Positions 8,867 through 17,771 are shown, counted from the first letter of the stretch. The stretch: 64,000 bases of DNA from Variovorax fucosicus (GCF_030316825.1 NZ_JASZYU010000002.1:930001-994000), one strand, 5' to 3'. A program made the numbers and translations. The notes: a model not told the origin generated them from the letters alone.

Positions 8867-10585
8867 ATGGAACATCAAGTAGCGGGGCACCTGATTGTCA
8901 GGTGCCTCATCGAGCAGGGGGTCGACACCGTCTTCGGTGTGCCGGGTGAGAGCTTTCTCGCGGTGCTCGACGGTTTTCATGCCGAGCGCGATCGCATCCG
9001 CTTCATCGTGAACCGGCAGGAGGGCGGGGCCGCCTTCATGGCCGAGGCGCACGGCAAGCTGAGCGGCCGGCCCGGCATCTGCTTCGTGACGCGCGGACCG
9101 GGCGCGACCAATGCGTCCATCGGCGTGCACAACGCGTTCCAGGATTCGACGCCAATGGTGCTCTTCGTGGGCGACGTCGGCAGCGATTTCCGCGACCGTG
9201 AAGCCTTCCAGGAAGTCGACTACGGCAGCTTCTTCGGGCCGAGCACCAAGGGCTTCGCCAAGCGCGTCGAGCGCATCGACGATGCCAACCGCATTCCCGA
9301 GTACGTGGCGCGCGCCTTCTCCACCGCGATGAACGGCCGGCCCGGCCCGGTGGTGCTGGTGTTGCCCGAGGACATGTTGCGTTCGCTGACCGACGCGCAA
9401 CCGCTGCCGCGCGTCGAGGCCGTGCAGCCGTGGAGCGATCCGGGCGCCTTGCGCACGCTGCGCGAATTGCTGCTCAAGGCGCAGCGCCCTTTCGTGATCG
9501 CGGGCGGTGGCGGCTGGACGCCGCAGGCCGCACAGGCGCTGCAGCGCTTCGCGGAAAACTGGCGCCTGCCGGTCGGCAACGCCTTTCGCTACCAGGACAC
9601 TTTCGACAACCACCACCCGCTCTATGCGGGCGACGTGGGCATCGCGATCAATCCGAAGCTGGCCCAGCGCGTGAAGGAGAGCGACCTGATCATCGCGATC
9701 GGCCCGCGCCTCGGCGAGATGACCACGGGCGGCTACACGCTGCTCGAAGCGCCGAAAGCAAAGCAGACGCTGGTGCACATCCATGCGAGCGCGGGAGAAC
9801 TCAACCGCGTCTACCAGGCGGATCTTGCGATCAACGCCGGCATGAGTGCCGCGGCGCGCAGCCTCGAGGTGCTGACCGCGCCGCCCGAGGTGCCGTGGGA
9901 GGCCTGGACGGCCGCCGCGAACGCCGACTACCTCGACAACCTCAAGCCGCAACCGCTGCCCGGGCTGCCGGCTGACGCGCCGCGCGGCGCGGTCGACATG
10001 GCCGAGGTGGTGGCGTTGCTGCAAAAGCATCTGCCGCATGACGCGGCCATCACCAACGGGGCCGGCAACTTCGCGAGCTGGGTGCATCGCTTCTTCCGTT
10101 ACCACGGCCTTGCCAAGGGCCACAAGACGCAGCTGGCGCCGACCAGTGGCGCGATGGGCTATGGCGTGCCGGCCGGCATCGCCGCCAACATCGTGAGTGG
10201 GCGCGTCGCGTTCACGATCGCCGGTGACGGCGACTTCCTCATGAACGGCCAGGAGCTTGCAACGGCCGCGCAGCATGGCGGCAAGAGCATCATCGTGCTG
10301 CTCAACAACGGCATGTTCGGCACCATCCGCATGCACCAGGAGCGCGAATACCCGAACAACGTGAGCGGCACGTCATTGCGCAATCCGGACTTCTGCGCGC
10401 TGGCCCAGGCGTATGGCTATGCGGCCGAGCGCGTGACGGCCACCGCGCAGTTCGAAGCGGCGCTGCTGCGCGCGCTGGCGGCCGATACCGGCACGCTGAT
10501 CGAGATTCCGCTCGATCCCGAGGTGATCACCACGCGCGGCACGCTGGCGTCGATCACGCGCGCGGCGCAGCAGGCGCACAGCTGA
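8867..10585 (+). CDS. Thiamine-diphosphate-binding enzyme (acetolactate-synthase-like)
   Basis: 572 residues of the IlvB/oxalyl-CoA decarboxylase type ThDP superfamily. The N-terminal domain contains FGVPGESF and NRQEGGAAFMAEAHG, with the conserved Glu that activates ThDP. The middle domain follows, and the C-terminal domain has GDGDFLMNGQE followed by LLNNG, the ThDP/Mg motif. No regulatory-subunit gene (ilvH-like) is adjacent, so a biosynthetic acetolactate synthase is unlikely; a 2-oxoacid decarboxylase or carboligase is more probable. It is divergent from the TetR gene, and the 118-bp gap carries the candidate operator. Confidence 0.85.
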   Translation: MEHQVAGHLIVRCLIEQGVDTVFGVPGESFLAVLDGFHAERDRIRFIVNRQEGGAAFMAEAHGKLSGRPGICFVTRGPGATNASIGVHNAFQDSTPMVLFVGDVGSDFRDREAFQEVDYGSFFGPSTKGFAKRVERIDDANRIPEYVARAFSTAMNGRPGPVVLVLPEDMLRSLTDAQPLPRVEAVQPWSDPGALRTLRELLLKAQRPFVIAGGGGWTPQAAQALQRFAENWRLPVGNAFRYQDTFDNHHPLYAGDVGIAINPKLAQRVKESDLIIAIGPRLGEMTTGGYTLLEAPKAKQTLVHIHASAGELNRVYQADLAINAGMSAAARSLEVLTAPPEVPWEAWTAAANADYLDNLKPQPLPGLPADAPRGAVDMAEVVALLQKHLPHDAAITNGAGNFASWVHRFFRYHGLAKGHKTQLAPTSGAMGYGVPAGIAANIVSGRVAFTIAGDGDFLMNGQELATAAQHGGKSIIVLLNNGMFGTIRMHQEREYPNNVSGTSLRNPDFCALAQAYGYAAERVTATAQFEAALLRALAADTGTLIEIPLDPEVITTRGTLASITRAAQQAHS

Positions 10586-10616
10586 GCTTTCAGCAAGCTA
10601 CGGCTTTGCAGGGGAC

Positions 10617-10643
10617 AAAAAAAAGCCGGCGAAAGCCGGCTTT
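10617..10643 (-). terminator. Intrinsic terminator of the SWIB gene
   Basis: Hairpin AAAGCCGGC-gaaa-GCCGGCTTT (10622-10643). Read on the minus strand it ends in eight U, from the A-run at 10617-10624. It lies 30 bp after the stop at 10673 and also closes the convergent ThDP gene region. Confidence 0.85.
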
Positions 10644-10672
10644 CCGAGCGGGTGCGCGAGGCGCCCGAATGC

Positions 10673-11095
10673 TTACTTGACGTGCTTGCCGATCAGCGAA
10701 GCGAGCTCGAACATCGACACTTGCGGCTTGCCGAAGATTTCCTTCAGCTTGGCGTCGGCGTTGATGTTGCGCTTGTTGGCCTTGTCTTGCAGGTTGTGCT
10801 TCTTGATGTAGTCCCACAGCTTGCTCACCACAGCCGTACGCGGCAGCGGCGTCGAGCCGACCACGGCAGCCAGTGCTGGGCTTGGCGTCAGCGCCTTCAT
10901 GAACGCAGCGTTGGGGGTGCGCTTCTTGGCGGGCGCAGCCTTCTTCGCAGCAGCCTTCTTGGCCGGAGCAGCCTTCTTTGCGGGAGCAGCCTTCTTCGCA
11001 GGTGCAGCCTTCTTTGCCGGAGCTGCCGCCTTCTTGGCCGGAGCGGCCTTCTTTGCGGGAGCCTTTTTGGCCGGAGCCTTCTTTGCAGTTGCCAT
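10673..11095 (-). CDS. SWIB/MDM2-domain protein with histone-H1-like Lys/Ala/Pro tail
   Basis: 140 residues from the ATG at 11095 (MATAKKAPAKK). Residues 1-65 are an (A/P)AKK-rich, highly basic low-complexity tail resembling eukaryotic histone H1 and bacterial HctB/AlgP tails. The rest is a SWIB fold (ALAAVVGSTPLPRT, VVSKLWDYIKKHNLQD, KLKEIFGK, FELASLIGKHVK). Such fusions are common in Burkholderiales and chlamydiae and are thought to bind DNA as nucleoid proteins; the function is not established. It is monocistronic with a strong terminator. The repeat DNA encodes the tail in tandem AAGAAGGC-type units, which makes length variation between strains likely. Confidence 0.88.
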   Translation of the reverse strand: MATAKKAPAKKAPAKKAAPAKKAAAPAKKAAPAKKAAPAKKAAPAKKAAAKKAAPAKKRTPNAAFMKALTPSPALAAVVGSTPLPRTAVVSKLWDYIKKHNLQDKANKRNINADAKLKEIFGKPQVSMFELASLIGKHVK

Positions 11096-11251
11096 GATTG
11101 ATTTCCTTTTTTTGGATTGGACATTCACCAATGAAAAACCGCGTCTCCACTGGCACTGCGGATGCTAAAGGAGAAAAAACGCGTTTCCAAGGGAAAAAGA
11201 GACTTTTTCATTGGGAGCTGTTGTTTTTTCAGAGGGGAGAAGCGCCTCTTT
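11096..11251. other. Spacer with nested inverted and direct repeats
   Basis: CCAATGAAAAA (near 11127) recurs inverted as TTTTTCATTGG (near 11204). GAAAAA-C/A-CGCGT-C/T-TCCA occurs twice in direct orientation. The stretch holds the SWIB promoter and the 3' end of the DMT transcript. No gene is seen. Confidence 0.4.
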
Positions 11252-12172
11252 TCAGGCGCGGCGCGCGGGCCACGTCGCAAGCACGACACCGAGCAGGGCC
11301 AGAGCGAAGGCCAACACCTGCATGCCCGAGAGCGGTTCGCCGAGCACCAGCACACCCACCAACGCCGCGCTGACCGGCAGCATCACGGTGAATACGCCCG
11401 CTTGCGCGGCCGGCACATGGTGCAAACCGGTCATCCAGAGCCAGACCGTCCAGATGCTCGCGGCCATCGCGTAAACCACCAGCAGCAGCCAGATGCCGCC
11501 ATGCACCGCGCCAAAGTCGAACTGCAGCGCAAACCAGATGCCGAAGGGCGTCGAGAGCACGAAGCCCCAGAGATTGATCAGCGACGAAATGCGCTTGGGC
11601 CCCATCCGGCCGGTCAGCGATTTGCCGATCACTGCGTAAGCCGCTTCGCAAAGCACCGCGCAGAACACCAGCAGGTTGCCGAGCCACGGCATCACCACGC
11701 GCGGCGTGCCGGGTGCTGTCGTGTGGGCGGGCACGAGTGCGAGCACCCCGATACCGAGCGCAGCACAGCCGATGGCCGCCGCGATGCGCACGGTGATGCG
11801 CTCGCGCAGAAACAGCCAACTCATCACTGCGACCACTGCAGGGATCGACGCCATGACCACGCCGGCCGAGACCGCGCTGGTCATGCTCACGCCGAACAGC
11901 ATGCAGACCGAGAACATGAAGTTGCCGAGAAAGGATTCGAGGAACACCAGGCCGCGTGTGCGCGGCGTCATGGCCGGCTCGTCTGCCGGGCGTTTGAGCC
12001 AGTGCGGCATCGCGAGCGCCGCGATGCCGAAGCGCAGCCAGGCCAGCAGCAGCACCGGAAAGGTTGCGACGAGCGGTTTGGAGAGAGCCACATAGCTGCC
12101 CACGAGCGACATGCTGAGGGCGAGGCAACCATAGGCCAGCATGCGCTGGGTGGTGGTGCGGACGGGGTTCAA
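11252..12172 (-). CDS. DMT-superfamily (EamA) transporter
   Basis: 306 residues, almost entirely hydrophobic, with about ten predicted membrane spans and the two tandem EamA halves (first near LVGSYVALSKPLVATFPVLLLAWLRF-type segments, second after LGNLLVFCAVLCEAAYAVIGK). Such inner-membrane carriers export amino acids or drugs. The substrate cannot be predicted. The ATG at 12172 is divergent from the cyclotransferase-like gene at 12206, with only 33 bp between the two starts, so their promoters must overlap. Confidence 0.82.
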   Translation of the reverse strand: MNPVRTTTQRMLAYGCLALSMSLVGSYVALSKPLVATFPVLLLAWLRFGIAALAMPHWLKRPADEPAMTPRTRGLVFLESFLGNFMFSVCMLFGVSMTSAVSAGVVMASIPAVVAVMSWLFLRERITVRIAAAIGCAALGIGVLALVPAHTTAPGTPRVVMPWLGNLLVFCAVLCEAAYAVIGKSLTGRMGPKRISSLINLWGFVLSTPFGIWFALQFDFGAVHGGIWLLLVVYAMAASIWTVWLWMTGLHHVPAAQAGVFTVMLPVSAALVGVLVLGEPLSGMQVLAFALALLGVVLATWPARRA

Positions 12173-12205
12173 TAGACTGCGAGCCGTTCAAACAAAACGG
12201 ATTCG

Positions 12206-12613
12206 ATGATGCCGCATCAGGCCAGCGCACCGCGTCATGTGTTCGTCTACGGCACCCTGCGCGCGGGCGGCAGCAACGACATTGCGCGCTTGCGGCCACC
12301 GCCCGAGCGCGTCGGCGATGGTGCGATTGCCGGCACCCTGTACGACCTGGGCGCCTATCCGGGCGCGGTGCTTGGTGGCGCAGGACGGGTGCACGGCGAG
12401 ATCTATCGCATCACGCCGGAAGTCGAGGCCGCACTCGATCGGCTCGAAGAGGTGGTGGACGACGGCAGCGGGGAATACATCAAGCGCGAGCTGCTGGTCG
12501 TGGTGAATGCAGTTCGGTTGCAATGCCTTGTGTACGAAGTCCATCCCGACCGCGTGCACGACCGGCCCGTGATCGCCAGCGGCGACTGGTTCCGGCGCGA
12601 GTTTCATGGCTGA
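12206..12613 (+). CDS. Gamma-glutamylcyclotransferase (AIG2/GGCT-like) family protein
   Basis: 135 residues. VFVYGTLRAGGSND gives the YGTLR substrate-loop motif (15-19), GEIY is at 64-67 and the candidate acid/base Glu is E81 or E82 in RLEEVVDD. This is a complete GGCT fold of usual length. Family members form 5-oxoproline from gamma-glutamyl amines or related substrates; the cellular role of this short bacterial branch is unclear. A terminator follows directly. Confidence 0.82.
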   Translation: MMPHQASAPRHVFVYGTLRAGGSNDIARLRPPPERVGDGAIAGTLYDLGAYPGAVLGGAGRVHGEIYRITPEVEAALDRLEEVVDDGSGEYIKRELLVVVNAVRLQCLVYEVHPDRVHDRPVIASGDWFRREFHG

Positions 12614-12638
12614 GAAGTGCATTGCGCATCATGAAAAA

Positions 12639-12666
12639 TGCGCCTGCTGCGGCGCAATATTTTTTC
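12639..12666 (+). terminator. Intrinsic terminator after the GGCT-like gene
   Basis: Stem TGCGCC/GGCGCA (12639-12644 and 12651-12656), loop tgctgc, followed by ATATTTTTT. It starts 26 bp after the stop codon. Confidence 0.7.
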
Positions 12667-12700
12667 TCAATATAAGAAAAATAATTTCGCATTGAGAAAA
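12662..12700. promoter_or_regulatory. Inverted repeat upstream of aceA
   Basis: Perfect 10-bp arms TTTTCTCAAT (12662-12671) and ATTGAGAAAA (12691-12700), 19 bp apart, in the most AT-rich stretch of this part of the window. The spacing of about three helical turns between arm centres fits a dimeric regulator site. The regulator is unknown. Confidence 0.45.
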
Positions 12701-12720
12701 TGTCACGTAAGCCGTTGATT

Positions 12721-12755
12721 TTGTTGAACGAAAAATATGTCTTCTATAAGACATA
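12721..12755 (+). promoter_or_regulatory. Candidate aceA promoter with overlapping palindrome
   Basis: TTGTTG (12721-12726), an 18-bp spacer and TATAAG (12745-12750) form a plausible sigma-70 promoter. A perfect palindrome TATGTCTT-ctat-AAGACATA (12736-12755) covers the -10, a typical repressor position. aceA starts 71 bp further on. Confidence 0.5.
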
Positions 12756-12826
12756 AGAGTTGGAGATTTGGCTACAGTAAAGCCCAAGGCCGCAGCGCCT
12801 CACCCTTAACCAACTCCGGAGTGACC

Positions 12827-14146
12827 ATGCCCCAAAACTTCACCGAACAGCTCAGCCGTGAACAACAAATCGCAGCCCTCGAAAAGGACTGGGCTACCAA
12901 CCCGCGCTGGAAGGGCATCAAGCGTGGCTACAGCGCGGCCGACGTCGTGCGCCTGCGCGGCTCGTTCCCGATCGAGCACACGCTGGCCCGTCGCGGCGCC
13001 GAGAAGCTGTGGAGCCTCGTGAACACCGAGCCCTACGTCAACTGCCTCGGCGCGCTCACCGGCGGCCAGGCGATGCAGCAGGTCAAGGCCGGCGTGAAGG
13101 CGATCTACCTGTCGGGCTGGCAAGTCGCCGCCGACAACAACAGCTACGCATCGATGTACCCCGACCAGTCGCTGTACCCGGTGGACTCGGTGCCGACCGT
13201 GGTCGAGCGCATCAACAACACCTTCCGTCGCGCCGACGAGATCCAGTGGTCGAAGGGCACCAACCCCGGCGACAAGGACTACACCGACTATTTCGCGCCG
13301 ATCGTGGCCGATGCCGAAGCCGGCTTCGGCGGCGTGCTGAACGCCTTCGAACTGATGAAGGCCATGATCAACGCCGGCGCGGGCGGCGTGCACTTCGAAG
13401 ACCAGCTCGCTTCGGTCAAGAAGTGCGGCCACATGGGCGGCAAGGTGCTGGTGCCCACCACCGAGGCAGTGCAGAAGCTCATCGCCGCGCGCATGGCAGC
13501 CGACGTCTGCGGCACGCCGACGCTCGTGATCGCCCGCACCGACGCGGAAGCTGCTGACCTGATCACCAGCGACTACGACGAGAACGACAAGCCCTTCATC
13601 ACCGGCGAGCGCACCGCCGAAGGCTTCTATCGCACGAAGAAGGGCATCGACCAGGCCATCAGCCGCGCCGTCGCCTATGCCCACTATGCCGACCTGGTGT
13701 GGTGCGAAACCGGCACGCCGGATCTCGCGTTCGCCAAGAAGTTCGCCGATGCCGTGCACAAGGTGCACCCGGGCAAGATGCTCGCGTACAACTGCTCGCC
13801 TTCCTTCAACTGGAAGAAGAACCTCGATGACGCGACCATTGCCAAGTTTCAGAAGGAACTCGGTGCCATGGGCTACAAGTACCAGTTCATCACGCTGGCC
13901 GGCATCCACTCGATGTGGTTCAACATGTTCGACCTCGCACAGGACTACGTGGCCCGCGGCATGTCGGCCTATGTCGAGAAGGTGCAGGAGCCCGAGTTCG
14001 CTGCGCGCGACCGCGGCTACACCTTCGTGTCGCATCAGCAGGAAGTCGGCACCGGCTACTTCGACGAAGTGACCACGGTGATCCAGGGCGGCAAGTCCAG
14101 CGTCACGGCGCTGACCGGCTCGACCGAAGAAGAACAGTTCCACTGA
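12827..14146 (+). CDS. aceA: Isocitrate lyase
   Basis: 439 residues from the ATG at 12827 ([14 protein letters not shown]), chosen over an upstream in-frame ATG because it matches the family N-terminus and lies after CCGGAGTGACC. The catalytic [11 protein letters not shown] motif sits near residue 198, and NCSPSFNW near 322. The enzyme splits isocitrate into glyoxylate and succinate in the glyoxylate bypass, needed for growth on acetate, fatty acids and other C2-yielding compounds, which suits the CoA-linked catabolic genes elsewhere in the window. It stands alone, with palindromes in its leader and a terminator behind it. Confidence 0.96.
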   Translation: MPQNFTEQLSREQQIAALEKDWATNPRWKGIKRGYSAADVVRLRGSFPIEHTLARRGAEKLWSLVNTEPYVNCLGALTGGQAMQQVKAGVKAIYLSGWQVAADNNSYASMYPDQSLYPVDSVPTVVERINNTFRRADEIQWSKGTNPGDKDYTDYFAPIVADAEAGFGGVLNAFELMKAMINAGAGGVHFEDQLASVKKCGHMGGKVLVPTTEAVQKLIAARMAADVCGTPTLVIARTDAEAADLITSDYDENDKPFITGERTAEGFYRTKKGIDQAISRAVAYAHYADLVWCETGTPDLAFAKKFADAVHKVHPGKMLAYNCSPSFNWKKNLDDATIAKFQKELGAMGYKYQFITLAGIHSMWFNMFDLAQDYVARGMSAYVEKVQEPEFAARDRGYTFVSHQQEVGTGYFDEVTTVIQGGKSSVTALTGSTEEEQFH

Positions 14147-14166
14147 ACGATTTCGCTGTCACTTTC

Positions 14167-14192
14167 AGCCCGGCCGCGTGCCGGGCTTTTTT
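14167..14192 (+). terminator. Intrinsic terminator of aceA
   Basis: AGCCCGG (14167-14173), 7-nt loop, CCGGGCT (14181-14187), then a T run to 14192. It starts 21 bp after the aceA stop. Confidence 0.88.
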
Positions 14193-14353
14193 GTGGGCGC
14201 CTGTCGCCCCAGCCGGGGCGCCCTCGCCGCGGTGACTGCGCGGCTAGAATCCAGGCTTCCTCCGTCAACAAGGGCGAGAAAGGCAATCTGGTTATGACAC
14301 CGCGAACTACACCGCAAGGATTTCAAGGCCGAACCGGCCGGTAGCGCGCGTGG

Positions 14354-14417
14354 GCTGGACGTATCCAGCTATCAAAACCATGGCAAAGCGCGGTACCGAC
14401 CGCGCTTTTTGTTTTTC
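14354..14417 (+). promoter_or_regulatory. Candidate transcription attenuator in the thrS leader
   Basis: A small hairpin GCTGGA-cgta-TCCAGC (14354-14369) is followed by a strong terminator-like hairpin AAAGCGCGG-taccga-CCGCGCTTT (14385-14408) and TTTTTGTTTTT. The T tract ends only 17 bp before the thrS start, and the previous terminator belongs to aceA. It therefore lies inside the thrS leader and could control readthrough into thrS. Confidence 0.5.
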
Positions 14418-14433
14418 TCCCGAGGTTTTTTCC

Positions 14434-16341
14434 ATGATCCAGATCACGCTCCCCGACAACTCGCAGCGCGAGTTTCCTGGCCCGGTTTCGGTGGCCGAAG
14501 TGGCCCAGTCCATCGGCCCCGGCCTGGCCAAGATGACCCTGGCCGGCAAGGTCGATGGCGTCCTGGTCGATGCCAGCGACATCATCGACCGCAGCGCCAG
14601 GCTGCAGATCATCACGCCACGCGACGATGAGGGGCTGGAGATCATCCGCCACTCGACGGCGCATCTGGTCGGCCATGCGGTGAAACAGCTCTACCCGACG
14701 GCCCGGATGGTGATCGGCCCGGTGATCGAGGAGGGCTTCTACTACGACATCGCGTACGAGCGCCCGTTCACGCCCGAAGACATGGCTGCCATCGAGGCGC
14801 GCATGCGCGAGCTGATCGCGCAGGACTACGACGTGGTCAAGAAGATGACGCCGCGCGCCGAAGTCATCGAGGTCTTCAAGTCGCGCGGCGAAGAATACAA
14901 GCTGCGCCTGGTCGAGGATATGCCCGACGAGCAGGCCATGGGCCTCTACTACCACCAGGAATACGTCGACATGTGCCGCGGCCCGCACGTGCCGAACACG
15001 CGCTTCCTGAAGGTGTTCAAGCTCACCAAGCTGGCGGGTGCCTACTGGCGCGGCGATGCCAAGAACGAGCAACTGCAGCGCATCTACGGCACGGCCTGGG
15101 CCGACAAGAAGCAGCTCGACCAGTACATCCAGCGCATCGAGGAAGCGGAGAAGCGCGACCACCGCAAGCTCGGCAAGGAGCTCGACCTGTTCCACATCGA
15201 CGAGGTGGCGCCCGGCATGGTGTTCTGGCACCCCAAGGGGTGGGCCATCTGGCAGGCGGTCGAGCAGTACATGCGCGGCGTCTACCGTGACACGGGCTAC
15301 GAGGAAGTGAAGGGCCCGCAGATCCTGGATCGGAGCCTCTGGGAGAAAACGGGCCACTGGCAGAACTACCGGGAAAGCATGTTCACGACGGAGTCGGAAA
15401 AGCGCGACTACGCGATCAAGCCGATGAACTGTCCCGGCCACGTGCTGATCTTCAAGAGCGATCTGCGCAGCTATCGCGACCTGCCGATCCGCTACGGCGA
15501 GTTCGGCCAGTGCCATCGCAACGAGCCTTCGGGCGCGCTGCACGGCATCATGCGCGTGCGTGGTTTCACGCAGGACGACGGGCATGTGTTCTGTACCGAA
15601 GACCAGATCCTCGACGAGTGCGTTGCCTACACGACCAAATTGCAGAAGGTCTACGCCGACTTCGGCTTTACCGACATCCTCTACAAGGTGGCGACGCGGC
15701 CCGACAACCGGGTCGGCTCCGACGCGATCTGGGACAAGGCCGAGCACGCCTGCATGGAGGCGCTGCGCCGCTCCGGCGTCGATTTCGTGGTCTCGCCGGG
15801 TGACGGCGCGTTCTACGGCCCGAAGATCGAATACACGCTGCGCGATGCCATCGGCCGGCAGTGGCAGTGCGGCACGATGCAGGTCGACTTCAACACGGCC
15901 GAGCGCCTGGGCGGCGAATACGTGACGGAAACGAGCGGCCGCGCCTACCCGGTGATGCTGCACCGCGCGATCGTCGGCAGCCTGGAGCGCTTCATCGGCA
16001 TGCTGATCGAACATCACGCCGGCGCCATGCCCGCCTGGCTCGCGCCAGTGCACGTGGCGGTGCTCAATATCAGCGAAGGACAGGCCGATTACGCTGCGGA
16101 AGTTGCAAAAACGCTGCGGAATCAAGGGCTTAGGGTTCAGCTCGACCTGCACAACGAGAAGATTACGTATAAAATACGCAAGCATTCGTTGCAAAAGCTC
16201 CCTTACATCCTCGTCGTAGGCGACAAGGAAAAGGAAGCAGGTGCCGTCGCAGTGCGCGCCCGGGGCAATCAAGACCTCGGTGCAATGTCCCTCGAATCGT
16301 TCGTGCAACGGCTCGTCCAGGATATTGCTGACAAGCGTTGA
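14434..16341 (+). CDS. thrS: Threonine-tRNA ligase
   Basis: 635 residues from the ATG at 14434 ([14 protein letters not shown]). The N-terminal TGS domain covers about residues 1-60. The editing domain includes [14 protein letters not shown], and the class II catalytic core has [10 protein letters not shown] (motif region) and [19 protein letters not shown] (motif 2). The C-terminal anticodon-binding domain ends [12 protein letters not shown]. Length and domains match E. coli ThrRS (642 residues). It charges tRNA-Thr. It heads the conserved thrS-infC-rpmI-rplT-pheS-pheT-ihfA block. The leader carries a terminator-like hairpin. Confidence 0.97.
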   Translation: MIQITLPDNSQREFPGPVSVAEVAQSIGPGLAKMTLAGKVDGVLVDASDIIDRSARLQIITPRDDEGLEIIRHSTAHLVGHAVKQLYPTARMVIGPVIEEGFYYDIAYERPFTPEDMAAIEARMRELIAQDYDVVKKMTPRAEVIEVFKSRGEEYKLRLVEDMPDEQAMGLYYHQEYVDMCRGPHVPNTRFLKVFKLTKLAGAYWRGDAKNEQLQRIYGTAWADKKQLDQYIQRIEEAEKRDHRKLGKELDLFHIDEVAPGMVFWHPKGWAIWQAVEQYMRGVYRDTGYEEVKGPQILDRSLWEKTGHWQNYRESMFTTESEKRDYAIKPMNCPGHVLIFKSDLRSYRDLPIRYGEFGQCHRNEPSGALHGIMRVRGFTQDDGHVFCTEDQILDECVAYTTKLQKVYADFGFTDILYKVATRPDNRVGSDAIWDKAEHACMEALRRSGVDFVVSPGDGAFYGPKIEYTLRDAIGRQWQCGTMQVDFNTAERLGGEYVTETSGRAYPVMLHRAIVGSLERFIGMLIEHHAGAMPAWLAPVHVAVLNISEGQADYAAEVAKTLRNQGLRVQLDLHNEKITYKIRKHSLQKLPYILVVGDKEKEAGAVAVRARGNQDLGAMSLESFVQRLVQDIADKR

Positions 16342-16414
16342 TTTGTCTCCGGAACACCCCCATATGTTTCCTTGCCAAATCACGCCGCTTGTCCGCGAGG
16401 ACTGCCCGGCGTTC

Positions 16415-16444
16415 GCTACAGATTTTGTAGCAAATTTTGAAGGA
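16415..16444 (+). promoter_or_regulatory. Hairpin and Shine-Dalgarno of infC
   Basis: Stem GCTACA-gattt-TGTAGC (16415-16431) is followed by GAAGGA (16439-16444), 8 nt before the ATC start at 16453. The strong ribosome site opposite a rare start codon is the classical infC arrangement. Confidence 0.55.
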
Positions 16445-16452
16445 TTCTGACC

Positions 16453-17046
16453 ATCGCTACTGCATTTCGCGACCGCCGCCACCGCGAGGAACGCCAACAC
16501 CGCCTGAACCGGGAAATCATGGCCCCGGAAGTCCGCCTAGTCGGCCCGGAAAACGAGCCGTTGGGTGTCATGAGTCTCTCCGAGGCCCTGCGCCTGGCCG
16601 GCGAGGCCGACGTGGATCTGGTGGAGGTCGTTGCGGCGGCAAATCCTCCGGTCTGCCGCCTGATCGAGTACGGCAAGTTCAAGTACCACGAGCAGAAGAA
16701 GGCAGCCGAGGCGAAGTCGAAGCAGAAGGTCATCGAGGTCAAGGAAATCAAGTTCCGGCCCGGTACCGACGATGGTGACTACAACATCAAGATGCGCAAC
16801 ATCAAGCGCTTTCTTGAAGAGGGCGACAAATGCAAGATCACGCTGCGCTTTCGCGGCCGCGAGATCACGCACCAGGAGCTCGGTCTGGCACTGCTGCAGC
16901 GCATTCGCGACGAGCTGGCCGACCTGATCGTCGTCGAGCAGTTTCCGAAGCTCGAAGGCCGGCAGATGATCATGATGATCGCGCCGGGCCGCAAGAAGGC
17001 CGGTGGAGCGGCGCCGAAGCCGACGACGGAGCCGGCAGCGGCCTGA
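16453..17046 (+). CDS. infC: Translation initiation factor IF-3, ATC start codon
   Basis: 197 residues if translation starts at the ATC at 16453. The next in-frame ATG (16519) would remove [18 protein letters not shown], which belongs to the IF-3 N-domain, and an in-frame TGA sits at 16438. GAAGGA lies 8 nt upstream. The N-domain contains [16 protein letters not shown], the linker is rich in Lys ([13 protein letters not shown]), and the C-domain has [12 protein letters not shown] and [14 protein letters not shown]-3 discriminates against non-AUG starts, so a rare start codon permits autoregulation, as known for infC with AUU in E. coli. Confidence 0.93.
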   Translation: MATAFRDRRHREERQHRLNREIMAPEVRLVGPENEPLGVMSLSEALRLAGEADVDLVEVVAAANPPVCRLIEYGKFKYHEQKKAAEAKSKQKVIEVKEIKFRPGTDDGDYNIKMRNIKRFLEEGDKCKITLRFRGREITHQELGLALLQRIRDELADLIVVEQFPKLEGRQMIMMIAPGRKKAGGAAPKPTTEPAAA

Positions 17047-17077
17047 TCCGGCGGCAGTAGAAGGTTTGAAGGGATTT

Positions 17078-17150
17078 CGCGGCGGCTTGCAAAAGCCGCC
17101 GCGGGATAAAGAAGTGTCTCGGGGCCAACAAGCCCGTGGAACATCCACGG
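17078..17150 (+). promoter_or_regulatory. Structured infC-rpmI spacer (possible r-protein leader)
   Basis: Two strong hairpins occupy the 137-bp spacer: CGCGGCGGCTT-gcaa-AAGCCGCCGCG (17078-17103) and CCGTGGA-aca-TCCACGG (17134-17150). Neither has a U tract. L20 represses rpmI-rplT through an RNA structure in several bacteria, so a similar role is plausible here. Confidence 0.45.
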
Positions 17151-17183
17151 CGCCTCACGAGCACAATTTAAAGGAGCATGAAT

Positions 17184-17387
17184 ATGCCCAAAATGAAGAC
17201 CAAGAGCAGCGCGAAAAAACGTTTCCGCGTTCGTCCCGGTGGCACCGTCAAGCGCGGTCAAGCCTTCAAGCGTCACATCCTGACCAAGAAGACCACCAAG
17301 AACAAGCGCCATCTGCGCGGTGCAGTGACGGTTCACGAAACCAACATGGTTTCGATGGCCGCCATGATGCCCGGCCGTGGCATTTAA
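17184..17387 (+). CDS. rpmI: Ribosomal protein L35 (bL35)
   Basis: 67 residues, [16 protein letters not shown]. The ATG at 17184 is preferred to the ATG at 17178 because AAGGAG (17171-17176) is then 7 nt away rather than 1 nt, and the protein gains the usual L35 N-terminus. It is strongly basic and binds 23S rRNA. It lies between infC and rplT as in most bacteria, 24 bp before rplT. Confidence 0.96.
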   Translation: MPKMKTKSSAKKRFRVRPGGTVKRGQAFKRHILTKKTTKNKRHLRGAVTVHETNMVSMAAMMPGRGI

Positions 17388-17411
17388 CCCCGACGAACAA
17401 GGAGTACACAC

Positions 17412-17771
17412 ATGCCTCGCGTCAAACGTGGTGTAACGGCTCGCGCCCGCCACAAGAAAGTTCTCGCACTCGCCAAGGGTTTCCGCGGTCGCCGCGGCAA
17501 TGTCTTCCGCGTCGCCAAACAGGCGGTGATGAAGGCAGGCCAATATGCCTACCGTGACCGCCGCACCAAGAAGCGCGTTTTCCGTCAACTGTGGATCGCG
17601 CGTATCAACGCCGCCTCGCGCGAACTGGGCCTGACCTACAGCCAGTTCGCCAACGGCATCCGCAAGGCGGGCATCGAGATCGACCGCAAGATGCTTGCGG
17701 ACATCGCGGTGCACGACAAGGCCGCTTTTGCCGGCATCGTGGAGCAGGTCAAGGCCAAGCTGGCTGCTTGA
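17412..17771 (+). CDS. rplT: Ribosomal protein L20 (bL20)
   Basis: 119 residues, [18 protein letters not shown], the canonical L20 N-terminal rRNA-binding tail, followed by the globular domain ([18 protein letters not shown]). AAGGAG precedes the start. L20 is essential for early 50S assembly and often represses its own operon by binding mRNA. Confidence 0.97.
   Translation: MPRVKRGVTARARHKKVLALAKGFRGRRGNVFRVAKQAVMKAGQYAYRDRRTKKRVFRQLWIARINAASRELGLTYSQFANGIRKAGIEIDRKMLADIAVHDKAAFAGIVEQVKAKLAA

Noticed and set aside
8846..10336. 496-codon antisense frame opposite the ThDP enzyme
   Set aside because: Shadow; the plus strand has all ThDP motifs and a ribosome site, the minus frame has none.
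10897..11090. Tandem repeat DNA as a CRISPR array or minisatellite
   Set aside because: The repeats are in frame, encode the AAPAKK tail of the SWIB protein and have no spacers.
14323..16500. 725-codon antisense frame opposite thrS
   Set aside because: Shadow of thrS; composition dominated by V/A/R/H and no recognisable motif.
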